Below are positions 18,181-27,502 of a stretch of 64,000 nt of DNA, piece by piece; positions within the stretch are counted from its first letter, which is position 1, and each line of letters starts with the position of its first letter. Source of the DNA: Blastococcus capsensis. Its GTDB lineage: Bacteria; Actinomycetota; Actinomycetes; Mycobacteriales; Geodermatophilaceae. The DNA lies in assembly GCF_030165005.1 (NCBI RefSeq), contig NZ_JASNNW010000005.1, forward strand, positions 1 through 64,000. The letters run 5' to 3'. The translations under genes were made by a program, and so were the position numbers. Under the pieces are notes generated by a model. It was not told where the DNA came from. It was given only the letters and a program-made list of their open reading frames with translations, and did no database searches.

Positions 18181-19319
18181 ACCGGCCGATGTCGGTGGTC
18201 CTCGCCGGGGGCGGCACCGGCGGGCACATCGAGCCGATGCTGGCGCTCGCCGATGCGCTCCGCCGGCGCGGCGGCGAGCTCCGCATCACGTGCCTGGGCA
18301 CCGCCCGGGGGATGGAGACGCGCCTCGTGCCGGCCCGCGGGTACGACCTGCGTCTGATCCCACCGGTGCCGTTGCCCCGCAAGCCGACGCCGGACCTGCT
18401 GCGCGTACCGGGCCGGGTGCGTCGGTCGGTGGCCGAGACCCGTGCGCTGCTGCACGAGCTGACCGCCGACGTCGTCGTGGGCTTCGGCGGGTACGTGGCT
18501 CTGCCGGCCTACCTCGCCGCACGGCGGGCGGGGATCCCGATCGTGGTGCACGAGCAGAACGCGCTGCCGGGCCTGGCCAACCGGATCGGCGCGCGGATCG
18601 CCGCCCGCGTCGCGGTCACCGCCCCCGGGACGCCGCTGCACCGCGGCGAGCACGTCGGGATGCCGCTGCGCCGCGCGATCTCCTCCCTCGACCGCACCGC
18701 CCGCCGGGCCGAGGCCCGCGCCGAGTTCGGCCTGGACGCCGACCGGCCCACGCTGCTGGTCTTCGGCGGCTCGCAGGGCGCCGCCACGCTGAACCGGGCG
18801 GCGGTCGGTGCCGCCGACGCACTGACCGCCGCGGGGGTCCAGGTGCTGCACGCCCGGGGGCCGAAGAACACCGACGTGACGGTTCCGGCGCGGCCCCAGG
18901 GCAGCGCGCCGTACGTCGTCGTCGACTACCTGGAGCGCATGGACCTCGGCTACGCCGCCGCCGATCTGGCGCTCTGCCGGTCCGGGGCCGTCACCGTCGC
19001 CGAGCTCTCGGCGGTGGGTCTGCCGGCGGCCTTCGTCCCACTGCCGATCGGCAACGGGGAGCAGCGGCGCAATGCGCAGCCGGTTCTCGATGCCGGAGGC
19101 GGCCTGCTGGTCGAGGATGCGGAGCTGGACCCCGGGTGGATCACCGCGCAACTGCTGCCCCTGCTCACCGATCCCGCGGCGCTCGCGGGCCTGGCCCGGC
19201 ACGCCGCGGCGGCCGGGATGGCCGACGCCGACGAGCGGTTGGCCGACATCGTGTGCGAGGTGGCGAGGCGGCCTGCGACGTCGAGCGAGGAGCGGAACGA
19301 GCCCGGAGTCGAGCAATGA
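18177..19319 (+). CDS. murG: undecaprenyl-PP-MurNAc-pentapeptide GlcNAc transferase (lipid II synthase)
   Basis: 380 residues. N-terminal [15 protein letters not shown] (glycine loop), then [14 protein letters not shown] and [16 protein letters not shown] are MurG signatures; [26 protein letters not shown] forms the UDP-GlcNAc site. A peripheral membrane enzyme. ATG 18177 overlaps the ftsW stop; ATG 18189 is a possible internal start. The last ~15 residues ([18 protein letters not shown] region) are a short variable tail before the ATGA overlap with murC. Confidence 0.97.
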   Translation: MNRPMSVVLAGGGTGGHIEPMLALADALRRRGGELRITCLGTARGMETRLVPARGYDLRLIPPVPLPRKPTPDLLRVPGRVRRSVAETRALLHELTADVVVGFGGYVALPAYLAARRAGIPIVVHEQNALPGLANRIGARIAARVAVTAPGTPLHRGEHVGMPLRRAISSLDRTARRAEARAEFGLDADRPTLLVFGGSQGAATLNRAAVGAADALTAAGVQVLHARGPKNTDVTVPARPQGSAPYVVVDYLERMDLGYAAADLALCRSGAVTVAELSAVGLPAAFVPLPIGNGEQRRNAQPVLDAGGGLLVEDAELDPGWITAQLLPLLTDPAALAGLARHAAAAGMADADERLADIVCEVARRPATSSEERNEPGVEQ

Positions 19320-20779
19320 GCGCCGAGGACGTCGCGGCCTGGACGGGGCCGGTGCCGTCGTTGCCCGAGCTGGGTGCGGTGCACTTCATCGGGATCGGTG
19401 GCGCCGGCATGAGCGGGATCGCCCGGATCCTGCTGGCCCGTGGCGTGCGGGTGTCCGGTAGCGACCGCCGGGAGAGTCCCACCCTGCTGGCGCTGCGCGC
19501 CCTGGGTGCGCGGGTGGAGCTCGGCCACGACGCGGCGCACGTGCGGGACTCCGACACCGTGGTCGTCTCCACCGCCATCCGGTCGGACAACCCCGAGCTG
19601 GTCGAGGCGCGGGAGCGTGGGCTCCGGGTGCTGCCCCGCGCGGTGGCGCTGGCCGCCGTCATGGCCGGACGGCGCAGCATCGCCGTCGCCGGCACCCACG
19701 GGAAGACCTCCACCACCTCGATGCTGACCGTCGCCGTGCAGGCCTGCGGCGTGGACGCCTCCTTCGCCATCGGCGGCAACCTCAACGAGTCGGGCAGCAA
19801 CGCGCACGCCGGCGAGGGCGACGTCTTCGTGGCCGAGGCCGACGAGAGCGACCGGTCCTTCCTGCTGCTGTCGCCGTTCGCCGGCATCGTCACCAACGTC
19901 GAGGCCGACCACCTCGACAACTACGGCGATCTGGCGGCCGTGGAGGCGGCCTTCGACCGGTTCCTGCAGACGGTGCGGCCCGACGGTTTCGTGGTGCTGT
20001 GCGCCGATGATCCCGGCGCGGCCCGGCTGGCGACGGTCCCGGGGGCCGCCCGGGTGCGCACCTACGGCACCGCCGCCGATGCCGATCTGCGGCTGATCGA
20101 CCTCGAGGTCGGCCGGGAGCAGACCAGCTACACCGCGGTCCTGGACGGGGTGGGCCTCGGCCGGGTGCGGATCCGGCTTCCCGGCGAGCACATGGCGCGC
20201 AACAGCGCGGCCGCGCTGCTGGCCGGGCTGGAACTCGGCCTGCCCGCGGCCGGGCTCGTCGACGGGCTCGGGCGGTTCGGTGGCGTGCACCGCCGCTTCG
20301 AGCTGAAGGGCGTGGCCGGCGGGGTGCGCGTGTACGACGACTACGCCCACCACCCCACCGAGGTGGAGGCGCAGCTGCGGGCGGCCCGCGCGGTGGCGGG
20401 GGAGGGGCGGCTCGTCATCGCCTTCCAGCCGCACCTGTACAGCCGGACCCGCGAGTTCGCCGAAGGCTTCGGCGCCGCCCTCGGCCTGGCCGACGAGGTC
20501 GTGGTCATGGACGTCTACGGTGCGCGGGAGGACCCCGTGCCGGGGGTCACCGGCGCGATGGTGGCCGACGCGGTGCCCCTGCCGCCCGACCGGGTGCTGT
20601 TCGAGCCGTCGTGGTCGGCGGCCGGTCCCGCGCTCGCCGCCCGGGCCCGCCCCGGGGACCTGGTCATGACCATGGGTGCCGGTGACGTGTCCATGGTGGG
20701 ACCGGAGGTGCTGGACGCCCTGCGCAGTGCGGAGGGGCCGGCCGGGGGGAAGGACGACGCGCCGGACGCCGGCCGGTGA
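19316..20779 (+). CDS. murC: UDP-N-acetylmuramate:L-alanine ligase
   Basis: 487 residues. [20 protein letters not shown] opens the N-terminal domain; the ATP loop is [11 protein letters not shown] near residue 124. [26 protein letters not shown] and [15 protein letters not shown] complete the set of MurC motifs. It starts the stem peptide by adding L-Ala to UDP-MurNAc. The ATG sits in the murG stop and its TGA overlaps the GTG of ftsQ. Confidence 0.97.
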   Translation: MSAEDVAAWTGPVPSLPELGAVHFIGIGGAGMSGIARILLARGVRVSGSDRRESPTLLALRALGARVELGHDAAHVRDSDTVVVSTAIRSDNPELVEARERGLRVLPRAVALAAVMAGRRSIAVAGTHGKTSTTSMLTVAVQACGVDASFAIGGNLNESGSNAHAGEGDVFVAEADESDRSFLLLSPFAGIVTNVEADHLDNYGDLAAVEAAFDRFLQTVRPDGFVVLCADDPGAARLATVPGAARVRTYGTAADADLRLIDLEVGREQTSYTAVLDGVGLGRVRIRLPGEHMARNSAAALLAGLELGLPAAGLVDGLGRFGGVHRRFELKGVAGGVRVYDDYAHHPTEVEAQLRAARAVAGEGRLVIAFQPHLYSRTREFAEGFGAALGLADEVVVMDVYGAREDPVPGVTGAMVADAVPLPPDRVLFEPSWSAAGPALAARARPGDLVMTMGAGDVSMVGPEVLDALRSAEGPAGGKDDAPDAGR

Positions 20780-21576
20780 GCCGGACCGGGAGCACCACCC
20801 GCGACCGGACCGGGAGCAGGCGGCGGCCCACCGGCGGCCGCCGTGCCCGCGTCGCGCCGCTACCTGACCGGCGTCCGTCCCGGCGAACAGCCCGGCACCG
20901 GCGCTCCATCAGGATCGCCACGGCGCTGACCGTGGTGGCGGTGGTGGGCTGGCTGCTCTGGCTCGGCCCGGTGCTCGCGGTCCGTACGGTGCAGGTCGAC
21001 GGTACGGCCACGCTGTCGGCCGGCCAGGTGCGGGAGGCCGCACAGGTGCCGCGCGGCGTCCCACTGCTGCGCGTCGACCTCGGTGCCGTCGAGGACAGGG
21101 TGTCCCGGCTCCCGCAGATCCGCGACGTCCAGGCCGCGCGCGGCTGGCCGGACCGGGTCGTGGTCACGGTGGCCGAGCGGATACCGGTGGCCGTCGTCGG
21201 TGAGCGCGGCCGCCGGTCGCTGGTCGACGCGGGAGGCGTGCTGTTCGACACCCTCACCGGGGACGCCCCCCGGGGCGTCGTGCCCCTCGACGTGGCGGAC
21301 CCGGGACCGGACGACCCGGCCACGAGCGCTGGACTGGCGGCGATCCGCGCGTTGCCCGCCGCGCTGCGGGAGGAGGTCGTCGAGGTGGCCGCTCCCGACC
21401 CGGAGAACATCAGCCTGCGCCTGGCCGACGGGACGCTCGTGCGGTGGGGGAGCGAGGAGCGGTCGGAGACCAAGGGCACGGTGCTCGTGGCGCTGCTCGA
21501 CCGGATCGACGACGGCGAGCTGGACCCGGCCTCGGTCATCGACGTCAGCGCCCCGGACGCGGTCGTCCTGCGCTGA
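20776..21576 (+). CDS. ftsQ: cell division protein FtsQ
   Basis: 266 residues. A strongly basic cytoplasmic stretch (1-48) leads into one membrane span (about 49-68). A POTRA domain follows (VRTVQVDGTATLSAGQVREAAQVPRGVPLLRVDLG) and then the FtsQ beta domain (LVDAGGVLFDT, continuing to the end). It bridges early and late divisome proteins. GTG 20776 overlaps the murC stop. It is the last gene of the coupled murE-ftsQ run; no ftsA follows, as is usual in actinomycetes. Confidence 0.93.
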   Translation: MSRTGSTTRDRTGSRRRPTGGRRARVAPLPDRRPSRRTARHRRSIRIATALTVVAVVGWLLWLGPVLAVRTVQVDGTATLSAGQVREAAQVPRGVPLLRVDLGAVEDRVSRLPQIRDVQAARGWPDRVVVTVAERIPVAVVGERGRRSLVDAGGVLFDTLTGDAPRGVVPLDVADPGPDDPATSAGLAAIRALPAALREEVVEVAAPDPENISLRLADGTLVRWGSEERSETKGTVLVALLDRIDDGELDPASVIDVSAPDAVVLR

Positions 21577-21734
21577 CCCCCGGCGCGGCCGGCAGGTGGC
21601 CTCCCGCGCACAGCCCCGCCGACGTCGGTCGCACACCGTCGTCACCCGCCTCCGCACCGCCTCCGGCGGTCAGGACCGCCGACACGCCGGTCGGCGCGAC
21701 ACGCCCGACACGGACAAGTCGCCGCGATGTTTCT

Positions 21735-21780
21735 GGTCTCGCCCGGCGACGAGCCCGGGGGTCACGGGACGAGACCTTTT
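21735..21780 (+). terminator. intrinsic terminator with T tract between ftsQ and ftsZ
   Basis: GGTCTCG plus CCCG (21735-21745) pairs with CGGG plus CGAGACC (21765-21776, one bulged A) and is followed at once by TTTT (21777-21780). A run of T after a hairpin is rare in this window. It would end ftsQ transcripts and insulate ftsZ. The flanking 21577-21734 and 21781-21879 show no gene. Confidence 0.6.
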
Positions 21781-21879
21781 CAGCGCGAGTCGTCACGCGC
21801 GGTGGTGCCCATGTGGCCAAAGCGTCGCGAGTGTTCGGTGCGAGTCGGCCTCGTCGACACGCCGACCAGGAGATGGTGC

Positions 21880-21975
21880 TTGTAGCGCCTCTCCGACCCC
21901 ACCTAACTTCACCTCTGTCGACCGAGTTGACATAACTGTAAGGCTGAACTTGAGGATGAGGGTCCAGTTGGGGAG
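21880..21975 (+). promoter_or_regulatory. ftsZ promoter region and ribosome site
   Basis: Two promoter-like patterns lie in this unusually AT-rich stretch: TTGTAG (21880-21885) with TAACTT (21904-21909) at 18-base spacing, and a perfect -35 TTGACA (21927-21932) followed by TAACTGTAA without a clean -10. GGGGAG (21970-21975) is the ribosome site six bases before the ATG. The positions are seen; promoter use is inferred. Confidence 0.55.
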
Positions 21976-21981
21976 CGCCGC

Positions 21982-23289
21982 ATGACACCTCCGCACAACT
22001 ATCTAGCGGTCATCAAGGTCGTCGGCATCGGCGGCGGCGGGGTGAACGCGGTCAACCGCATGATCGAAGTCGGCCTCAAGGGGGTCGAGTTCATCGCGAT
22101 CAACACCGATGCCCAGGCGCTGCTGATGAGCGACGCCGACGTCAAGCTCGACGTCGGTCGTGAGCTGACCCGCGGGCTGGGAGCCGGTGCGCAGCCCGAC
22201 GTCGGCCGGCAGGCCGCCGAGGACCACCGCGAGGAGATCGAGGAGGTGCTCAAGGGCGCCGACATGGTCTTCGTCACCGCCGGCGAAGGCGGTGGCACCG
22301 GCACCGGGGGCGCCCCCGTCGTCGCCTCCATCGCCCGCAAGCTCGGCGCGCTGACCATCGGTGTGGTCACCCGCCCGTTCTCCTTCGAGGGGAAGCGGCG
22401 CGCGGTGCAGGCCGAGTCGGGCATCGAGGAGCTGCGCAACGAGTGCGACACGCTCATCGTCATCCCGAACGACCGGCTGCTGCAGCTGGGCGACCGGAAC
22501 GTCAGCGTCATGGATGCCTTCCGCACCGCCGACCAGGTGCTGCTCTCCGGTGTTCAGGGCATCACCGACCTGATCACCACGCCCGGCCTGATCAACCTGG
22601 ACTTCGCCGACGTCAAGTCGGTCATGTCCGGGGCGGGCTCGGCGCTGATGGGCATCGGCAGCGCGCGCGGGGACAACCGGGCGCTGCTGGCCGCCGAGCA
22701 GGCCATCGCCAGCCCGCTGCTCGAGGCGTCGATGGAGGGCGCCCACGGGGTGCTGCTGTCGATCTCGGGCGGGTCGGACCTCGGCCTGTTCGAGATCAAC
22801 GAGGCGGCCTCGCTGGTGTCTGACGCCGCGCACGCCGACGCCAACATCATCTTCGGGGCGGTGATCGATGATGCGCTCGGCGACGAGGTGCGGGTGACGG
22901 TCATCGCCGCAGGCTTCGACGGCGGCCGGCCCAGCTCCCGCAAGGAGGCCGCCGGTGCGGGGATGGGCACCACCTCCGGTCAGCTGTCCACCGGCGGGGC
23001 CTCCCCGTTCGCGGCACACCGCCGGCCGGTGGCGCCTCCGCCGGTCGCCGCGCCGCCGGTCGCGGCGGCTCCTCCGGTCGCCGCCCAACCGCCTGCGGCG
23101 CAGCCGGCGAGCGGGGAGCGGCTGGCCCAGTCCGCGCCCGGCGCGGCGACCGGACGGCCGGCCGCGGGAGGTGGGCTGACCGTCCCGCCGCTGCCGCCGA
23201 TCCCCGGCCCTGCCGCCAACGGCCGCCGGCCGCTGTCGAACGAGGACTTCGAGGAAGAGCTCGACATCCCGGAGTTCCTCAAGGGTTAA
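21982..23289 (+). CDS. ftsZ: cell division GTPase FtsZ
   Basis: 435 residues. The GTP tubulin signature GGGTGTG is at residues 103-109, with NTDAQAL and NDRLL in the expected places. The core ends near residue 320. A Pro/Ala/Val-rich linker (about 345-410, repeated PPV units) leads to the conserved tail DIPEFLKG that binds SepF and FtsW in actinomycetes. It forms the Z ring. It has its own promoter and is followed by a hairpin repeat that contains its TAA stop. Confidence 0.98.
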   Translation: MTPPHNYLAVIKVVGIGGGGVNAVNRMIEVGLKGVEFIAINTDAQALLMSDADVKLDVGRELTRGLGAGAQPDVGRQAAEDHREEIEEVLKGADMVFVTAGEGGGTGTGGAPVVASIARKLGALTIGVVTRPFSFEGKRRAVQAESGIEELRNECDTLIVIPNDRLLQLGDRNVSVMDAFRTADQVLLSGVQGITDLITTPGLINLDFADVKSVMSGAGSALMGIGSARGDNRALLAAEQAIASPLLEASMEGAHGVLLSISGGSDLGLFEINEAASLVSDAAHADANIIFGAVIDDALGDEVRVTVIAAGFDGGRPSSRKEAAGAGMGTTSGQLSTGGASPFAAHRRPVAPPPVAAPPVAAAPPVAAQPPAAQPASGERLAQSAPGAATGRPAAGGGLTVPPLPPIPGPAANGRRPLSNEDFEEELDIPEFLKG

Positions 23290-23350
23290 GGACCCCGCTG
23301 CCCCCCACCCTTCGCAGGCTCAGGGTGGGACCCTGCAGCGGGGCCGTTCC
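23288..23350 (+). repeat. covarying hairpin repeat, copy B (after ftsZ)
   Basis: Starts on the ftsZ stop (TAAGGACC). Outer arms 23293-23301 and 23335-23343 are the same as in copy A. The inner stem CCCACCCT (23304-23311) / AGGGTGGG (23322-23329) is perfect over 8 pairs with loop TCGCAGGCTC. It ends CCGTTCC like copy D. Probable terminator. Confidence 0.8.
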
Positions 23351-23367
23351 AGGCGCTCACCGGGCCG

Positions 23368-23384
23368 TAGGGTTGGTCCCGATG
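23368..23384 (+). promoter_or_regulatory. leaderless promoter of pgeF
   Basis: TAGGGT (23368-23373) lies 8 bases before ATG 23382 with no ribosome site, 18 bases after repeat copy B. Confidence 0.6.
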
Positions 23385-24113
23385 AGCACGCAACCGGCCG
23401 CCCCGTCGGCGGTGCGACCCCGAAAGGTCGTCACCGACCGGCGGGGCGGCCGTTCCCGTACGCCGTACGACTCCTTCAACCTCGGGACCCACGTCGGCGA
23501 CGACCCGGCCGACGTCGCCGCCAACCGGGCCCGGGTGGCCCGGGAGCTCGGGGTCGGGGAGGACCGGCTGGTCTGGATGGACCAGGTGCACGGCACGGGC
23601 GTGGCCGTCGTCGAAGGGCCGCAGGTCGGACCGCTCCCGGCCACCGACGGCATAGTCACGGCGACGCCCGGGCTGGTGCTGGCGGTGCTCGCCGCCGACT
23701 GCGTACCGGTGCTCCTCGCCGACTCCGAGACCGGCGTCGTCGCGGCGGTGCACGCGGGCCGGGAGGGCCTGCGGCAGGGCGTCCTCCCGGTGGCCCTGTC
23801 GGCCATGGCCCGGCTGGGCGCGCGGGCACGCCACGTGACCGCACTGCTCGGACCGGCGGTCTGCGGGGCCTGCTACGAGGTGCCGGCGGCGATGCAGGCG
23901 GAGGTCGCGCGGATCGCTCCGGCAGCCGCCGTGCGCACCCGCGCCGGCACTGCCGGGCTGGACCTGCGGGCAGGCGTCGAGGAGATCCTCCGCCGGGCCG
24001 GCATCCCCGAGGTGGTGCAGGACCCGCGCTGCACGGTGGAGGACCCCACCCTCTTCTCCCATCGCCGGGACGGCGTCACGGGGCGGCAGGCCGGACTGGT
24101 CTGGCTCGCGTAA
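23382..24113 (+). CDS. pgeF: YfiH/PgeF family multicopper-oxidase-like protein
   Basis: 243 residues. Family motifs are YDSFNLGTHVGDDP, the metal or substrate residues in DQVHGTGV (His), LAADCVPVLLAD (Cys) and AVHAGREG (His), and CGACYEVP. The family was annotated as laccase or purine nucleoside phosphorylase; in Escherichia coli PgeF removes wrongly incorporated residues from peptidoglycan precursors. Position right after ftsZ is typical for actinomycetes and fits a wall-editing role. Exact activity here is inferred. Confidence 0.88.
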   Translation: MSTQPAAPSAVRPRKVVTDRRGGRSRTPYDSFNLGTHVGDDPADVAANRARVARELGVGEDRLVWMDQVHGTGVAVVEGPQVGPLPATDGIVTATPGLVLAVLAADCVPVLLADSETGVVAAVHAGREGLRQGVLPVALSAMARLGARARHVTALLGPAVCGACYEVPAAMQAEVARIAPAAAVRTRAGTAGLDLRAGVEEILRRAGIPEVVQDPRCTVEDPTLFSHRRDGVTGRQAGLVWLA

Positions 24114-24174
24114 GGACCGCCCTTCCCCCCACGTCTCGCAGGCTCGGCGCGGGCCCCTGAAGGGTGGCCGGTCC
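24112..24174 (+). repeat. covarying hairpin repeat, copy C (after pgeF)
   Basis: Starts on the pgeF stop (TAAGGACC). The outer arms differ from copies A and B, CCGCCCTTC (24117-24125) with GAAGGGTGG (24159-24167), but still pair over 9 positions with one G-U. GGACC/GGTCC extends the stem outward. The core CTCGCAGGCTC is kept. Such compensatory change supports a selected RNA structure. Confidence 0.78.
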
Positions 24175-24207
24175 AGGACGTCGCCAGGCGGGGGGAGGAT
24201 CGCGGTC

Positions 24208-24981
24208 ATGAGTGCGCTCGAGGAGAACCTGCGTGCGGTCCGTGCCCGGATCGACGCGGCCGCCAGGGTCGTGGGACGGGATCCGGCGGGGGTCGCCCTG
24301 CTCGCGGTGAGCAAGACCTGGCCGGCCGACGACGTCCGCGCGCTCGCCGCCCTGGGGCAGCGGGACTTCGGCGAGAACCGGGTGCAGGAGCTGCTGGGCA
24401 AGGCGGTCCACCTCGACGACGTGCAGCCGCGGTGGCACTTCGTGGGCCAGCTGCAGCGGAACAAGGCGGCGGCCGTCGCGCGGACCGGTGCGGTCGTCCA
24501 CTCGGTCGACCGGGCGTCGCTCGCGACCGTGCTGGACCGGGCGGGCCAGGAGGCCCGGCGCCCGGTCGAGGTGTTCATCCAGGTCGACCTCGGGGGCCTG
24601 GCGGGTCAGGCGGCGGCGCGCGGCGGGGCCCGGCCGGACGAGGTGCCGGCCCTGGCCGACGTCGTCGCCGGCGCGCCTGGACTGCGGCTGCGCGGCCTCA
24701 TGGCGGTCGCTCCGCGCGGTGAGCAGCCGGTCCCGGCCTTCGCGCGCCTGGCCGCCGCCGCCGAGCGGCTGCGTGCGGACCATCCGGGGGCGGTCGAGAT
24801 CTCCGCGGGCATGAGCGGGGACCTGGAGGAAGCCGTGGCGGCCGGCGCCACGCTCGTGCGTGTCGGAACCGCGTTGTTCGGCCGGCGCGCCCTACCCTGC
24901 GGTGAGTTCGAGGAACACCAGCCACGTGAGTCACAGCAGTCACACGAGCCGCACGGTTCCCGGACACCCGGAACGACGTGA
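24208..24981 (+). CDS. YggS/PLPBP family pyridoxal-phosphate homeostasis protein
   Basis: 257 residues. The PLP-binding lysine is expected at Lys36 in LLAVSKTWP. FGENRVQELLGK, WHFVGQLQRNKA and EISAGMSGDLEEAVAAGATLVRVGTALFG are strong family motifs. It buffers PLP and has no known catalysis. It lies between pgeF and sepF as in other actinomycetes. GAGGAT (24195-24200) exactly 7 bases before the ATG may be a -10 box of a leaderless transcript, or a weak ribosome site. Confidence 0.92.
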   Translation: MSALEENLRAVRARIDAAARVVGRDPAGVALLAVSKTWPADDVRALAALGQRDFGENRVQELLGKAVHLDDVQPRWHFVGQLQRNKAAAVARTGAVVHSVDRASLATVLDRAGQEARRPVEVFIQVDLGGLAGQAAARGGARPDEVPALADVVAGAPGLRLRGLMAVAPRGEQPVPAFARLAAAAERLRADHPGAVEISAGMSGDLEEAVAAGATLVRVGTALFGRRALPCGEFEEHQPRESQQSHEPHGSRTPGTT

Positions 24982-25032
24982 TGACGATCGTGCAGACGCG
25001 ATGCTGAGGACACCAGCAGAGGGGGAGGTCCG

Positions 25033-25764
25033 ATGGCTGGAGCCATGCGGAGGATGGGGATCTACCTGGGGCTCGTCGAGGACGACGACCCCCGGGGCTA
25101 CGGCCGGTACGACTCCCGGCAGTCCGACGACCTGGACCACGACCGTGGCTACGGGCGGTACGGCGAGGACCGCTACGCCGACGACTACGTCGGTCGGTCC
25201 TACGCTGACGACGACTACGCCGGCCCGTATGCCGACGATGTCCCGCAGGTCGCCGGGGTGCCTGCCACCCGCGACCCCGAACCCCTGTCGGTCCGCCGCG
25301 TCCAGGCCCGCCCGCTGGGCCTCGCCCCGGCCGGAGCGGGCTCCGGGCCGATCGGTGCCCGCGTGAACGGCAATCTGAACAGCGGTATGACCAGCGGTCC
25401 CGTCGCCGCCGCGAGCCTCGCGGTCCGCGAGCCGGTCCCATCCCCCGAACCGGAGCCGGAGCCCGTGTCCGCACCTGTGGCCAAGAACTACCGCATCACG
25501 ACCCTCAACCCGCGTACCTACAACGAGGCGCGCACGATCGGCGAGCGGTTCCGCGACGGCATGCCGGTCATCATGAACCTGACCGAGATGGACGACGCCG
25601 ACGCGAAGCGGCTCGTCGACTTCGCTGCCGGACTGAGCTTCGGCTTGCGCGGTAGTATCGAGCGCGTCACGGCGAAGGTGTTCCTGCTCAGCCCGCAGGA
25701 CGTCGCCGTCACGGCTGAGGACAAGGCGAAGATCCGCGAGGGCGGGTTCTCCGACAAGTCCTGA
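25033..25764 (+). CDS. sepF: SepF, FtsZ membrane anchor
   Basis: 243 residues. The N-terminal ~15 residues ([12 protein letters not shown]) form the amphipathic membrane-binding helix. Residues 16-75 are a low-complexity Asp/Tyr/Gly/Arg stretch. The SepF core is at about 155-235 ([19 protein letters not shown], then [25 protein letters not shown]). It links the FtsZ tail to the membrane. ATG 25033 has a strong GGGGGAGG site. yggT follows. Confidence 0.95.
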   Translation: MAGAMRRMGIYLGLVEDDDPRGYGRYDSRQSDDLDHDRGYGRYGEDRYADDYVGRSYADDDYAGPYADDVPQVAGVPATRDPEPLSVRRVQARPLGLAPAGAGSGPIGARVNGNLNSGMTSGPVAAASLAVREPVPSPEPEPEPVSAPVAKNYRITTLNPRTYNEARTIGERFRDGMPVIMNLTEMDDADAKRLVDFAAGLSFGLRGSIERVTAKVFLLSPQDVAVTAEDKAKIREGGFSDKS

Positions 25765-25813
25765 GCGGCGGAGTGGAGTCGGCACCGGGGGGTGCCCTGA
25801 ACGAGCGGGGCCC

Positions 25814-26101
25814 GTGTCTCTTTTCTGGCAGATTCTCTCCTCGGTGCTGCTCGTCTTCCTCATCCTGCTCTTCGCGCGGTTCGTGGTCGACTGGGTGATG
25901 GTCCTGGCCCGCAGCTGGCGGCCCTCGGGCGCGGTCGCGGCCGGGCTGGAGGTCGTCTACTCCGCCACTGATCCGCCGCTGAAGGCGGTCCGCAAGGTCA
26001 TCCCGCCGCTCAACCTGGGGTCCATCCGACTGGACCTCGGGTTTATGGTGCTGCTGATCGCCGTGGTGGTCCTCCGGAACGTCACGCTCGCACTCGCATG
26101 A
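25814..26101 (+). CDS. YggT family membrane protein
   Basis: 95 residues with two hydrophobic segments (about 5-30 and 76-94) and the YggT core DPPLKAVRKVIPPLNLGSIRLDLGFMVLLI between them. GTG 25814 follows a GCGGGG site. The gene lies between sepF and wag31 in most actinomycetes, which suggests a role in division or wall growth. Molecular function unknown. Confidence 0.88.
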   Translation: MSLFWQILSSVLLVFLILLFARFVVDWVMVLARSWRPSGAVAAGLEVVYSATDPPLKAVRKVIPPLNLGSIRLDLGFMVLLIAVVVLRNVTLALA

Positions 26102-26198
26102 CCGCTGCATCCTCCGGGATCGTGCTGCCGGACGAGTGCGTCGCGTCGCCCGTCCCAGACCGTCCCTGCTCCCGCCGTCCGACCCGAGGTGACCTGCG

Positions 26199-26927
26199 AT
26201 GCCACTGACGCCTGCCGACGTGCACAACGTCGTCTTCAAGAAGCCACCCATCGGCAAGCGGGGCTACGACGAGGACGAGGTCGACGCCTTCCTCGATGTC
26301 GTCGAGGCCGAGCTGGCCCGCCTGATCGAGGAGAACAACGAGCTTCGTGCCGGCGCCGACCGCGCCGGCGCTCGGGTGGAGGAGCGGCCCGAGCCGCCCG
26401 CTCCTGCCGCGCAGCCGGTCGCTGCCGCACCGCCCCCGCCGGTCCAGCAGCCGCGGGAGGACGACAGCGCGCGCGCCTCGCGCATGCTCGCCCTGGCGAC
26501 CGAGACGGCCGACCGGTACGTCAACGAGGCGAAGACGCAGTCCGAGCAGATGGTCAGCGGCGCCAAGACCAACAGCGAGCGCCTCATGACCGAGGCCCGC
26601 ACCAAGAGCGAGCAGATGGTCGCCGAGGCCAAGCACCGGGCCGACTCGATGATCGGGGACGCCCGCACCCGCGCCGAGACCATGGAGCGCGAAGCGCGGG
26701 CCAAGGCCGCGGCCCTCGACCAGGACGCCGAGCGTCGGCATGGCGAGGTCATGGGCACGCTGGAGGAGAAGCGCAGCAGCCTCGAGCGTAAGATCGAGGA
26801 GCTGCGCACCTTCGAGCGCGAGTACCGCACCCGGCTGCGTTCCTACCTCGAGTCGCACCTGCGCGACCTCGACACCCGTGGATCGGCCGAGCCGGCCACG
26901 GCCGGGCGGCAGAACCAGCACGCGTAG
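26199..26927 (+). CDS. wag31: Wag31/DivIVA polar growth scaffold
   Basis: 242 residues. The N-terminal DivIVA domain is clear ([44 protein letters not shown]). A Pro-rich linker follows (about 60-88). A long coiled coil (about 95-225) with repeated Ala-Lys-Thr-Ser-Glu heptads ([27 protein letters not shown]) completes it. It marks the poles and recruits wall synthesis. ATG 26199 has a GAGGTGA site. It ends the dcw region and is followed by a strong terminator. Confidence 0.95.
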   Translation: MPLTPADVHNVVFKKPPIGKRGYDEDEVDAFLDVVEAELARLIEENNELRAGADRAGARVEERPEPPAPAAQPVAAAPPPPVQQPREDDSARASRMLALATETADRYVNEAKTQSEQMVSGAKTNSERLMTEARTKSEQMVAEAKHRADSMIGDARTRAETMEREARAKAAALDQDAERRHGEVMGTLEEKRSSLERKIEELRTFEREYRTRLRSYLESHLRDLDTRGSAEPATAGRQNQHA

Positions 26928-26941
26928 CACGTACGTACGGG

Positions 26942-26980
26942 GAAGGGCCCCGGACCGCCTATGGCGATCCGGGGCCCTTC
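26942..26980 (+). terminator. terminator hairpin after wag31
   Basis: GAAGGGCCCCGGA (26942-26954) and TCCGGGGCCCTTC (26968-26980) pair perfectly over 13 bases around a 13-base loop, 15 bases past the wag31 stop. No T tract follows. Confidence 0.85.
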
Positions 26981-26995
26981 GCCGTTTCGGGCCCG

Positions 26996-27142
26996 TCAGC
27001 CCGTGACGCTGCCGGCCCGCAGGTCGCGCACGAAGCGGCGTCGCAGCGCCAGGAGCACGGCCACCGGCACCACCGTGGCGACGAAGGCGCCGGCAGCCAG
27101 ACGGTCCAGGAGGGCCCGGCCAGGCCGCGTGGCGGAGCCCAT
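26996..27142 (-). pseudogene. remnant of a sugar ABC permease (C-terminal end only)
   Basis: 48 codons from ATG 27142. The last ~38 residues (LLDRLAAGAFVATVVPVAVLLALRRRFVRDLRAGSVTG) match the final span and tail of MalG-type permeases; compare the intact SugB tail here, which ends QRRIVAGLTNGAVKG. The rest of the gene (about 230 codons) is missing. It faces away from a matching ATPase fragment across a LacI-type palindrome. I read it as a fossil, though the short frame is still open. Confidence 0.6.
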
Positions 27143-27155
27143 GGAAGCGCTTCCA
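27142..27155. promoter_or_regulatory. LacI-family operator-like palindrome
   Basis: TGGAAGCGCTTCCA is a perfect 14-base palindrome with the central CG step typical of LacI-family operators of actinomycete sugar genes (for example the CebR/CelR type TGGGAGCGCTCCCA). It lies between two decayed sugar-transport fragments, so it is probably a leftover of their control region. It also overlaps the ATG of the minus-strand fragment. Confidence 0.6.
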
Positions 27156-27176
27156 CGGCGCGGCACTGGGGCAACG

Positions 27177-27449
27177 CTGGGCTTCCGGCCCGAGTCGGTC
27201 GAGTTCGCCGGCGCAGGGCGGGCATCCCGGTCGAGGTGCTGATCGTGGAGGAGCTCGGCTCCGACGCTCCGCCTACGGCGGCTGGCCACCGGGGCGGTGC
27301 CCGGCACGGAGCAGGATCAGCTGGTCCTGCGGGCCGATGCGCGCCGGCCCCCGTCGAAGGGCGAGGTCGTGCACGTGACGGTCCGGCCGGGCGAAGTGCA
27401 CGTCTTCTCCCCGAGGACCGGCCTTCGCGTGTCGCCGATCGAGGGTTGA
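27177..27449 (+). pseudogene. remnant of a sugar ABC ATPase (MsmK/UgpC-type C-terminus) with two frameshifts
   Basis: Read in three steps: LGFRPESVEFAGAG (from 27177), then IPVEVLIVEELGSDA (from 27224, another frame), then LATGAVPGTEQDQLVLRADARR continuing to HVTVRPGEVHVFSPRTGLRVSP and TGA 27449 in the first frame. This order is the TOBE-domain end of MsmK-type importer ATPases. About 270 N-terminal codons with the Walker motifs are gone. The intact SugC in this window has a different C-terminus, so the fragment is from another importer. Confidence 0.72.
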
Positions 27450-27502
27450 GGCGCGGGCCCGCCGCCGGGCGGCGGGCCCGTCCTGCGCCTACAGTCCTCC
27501 GG

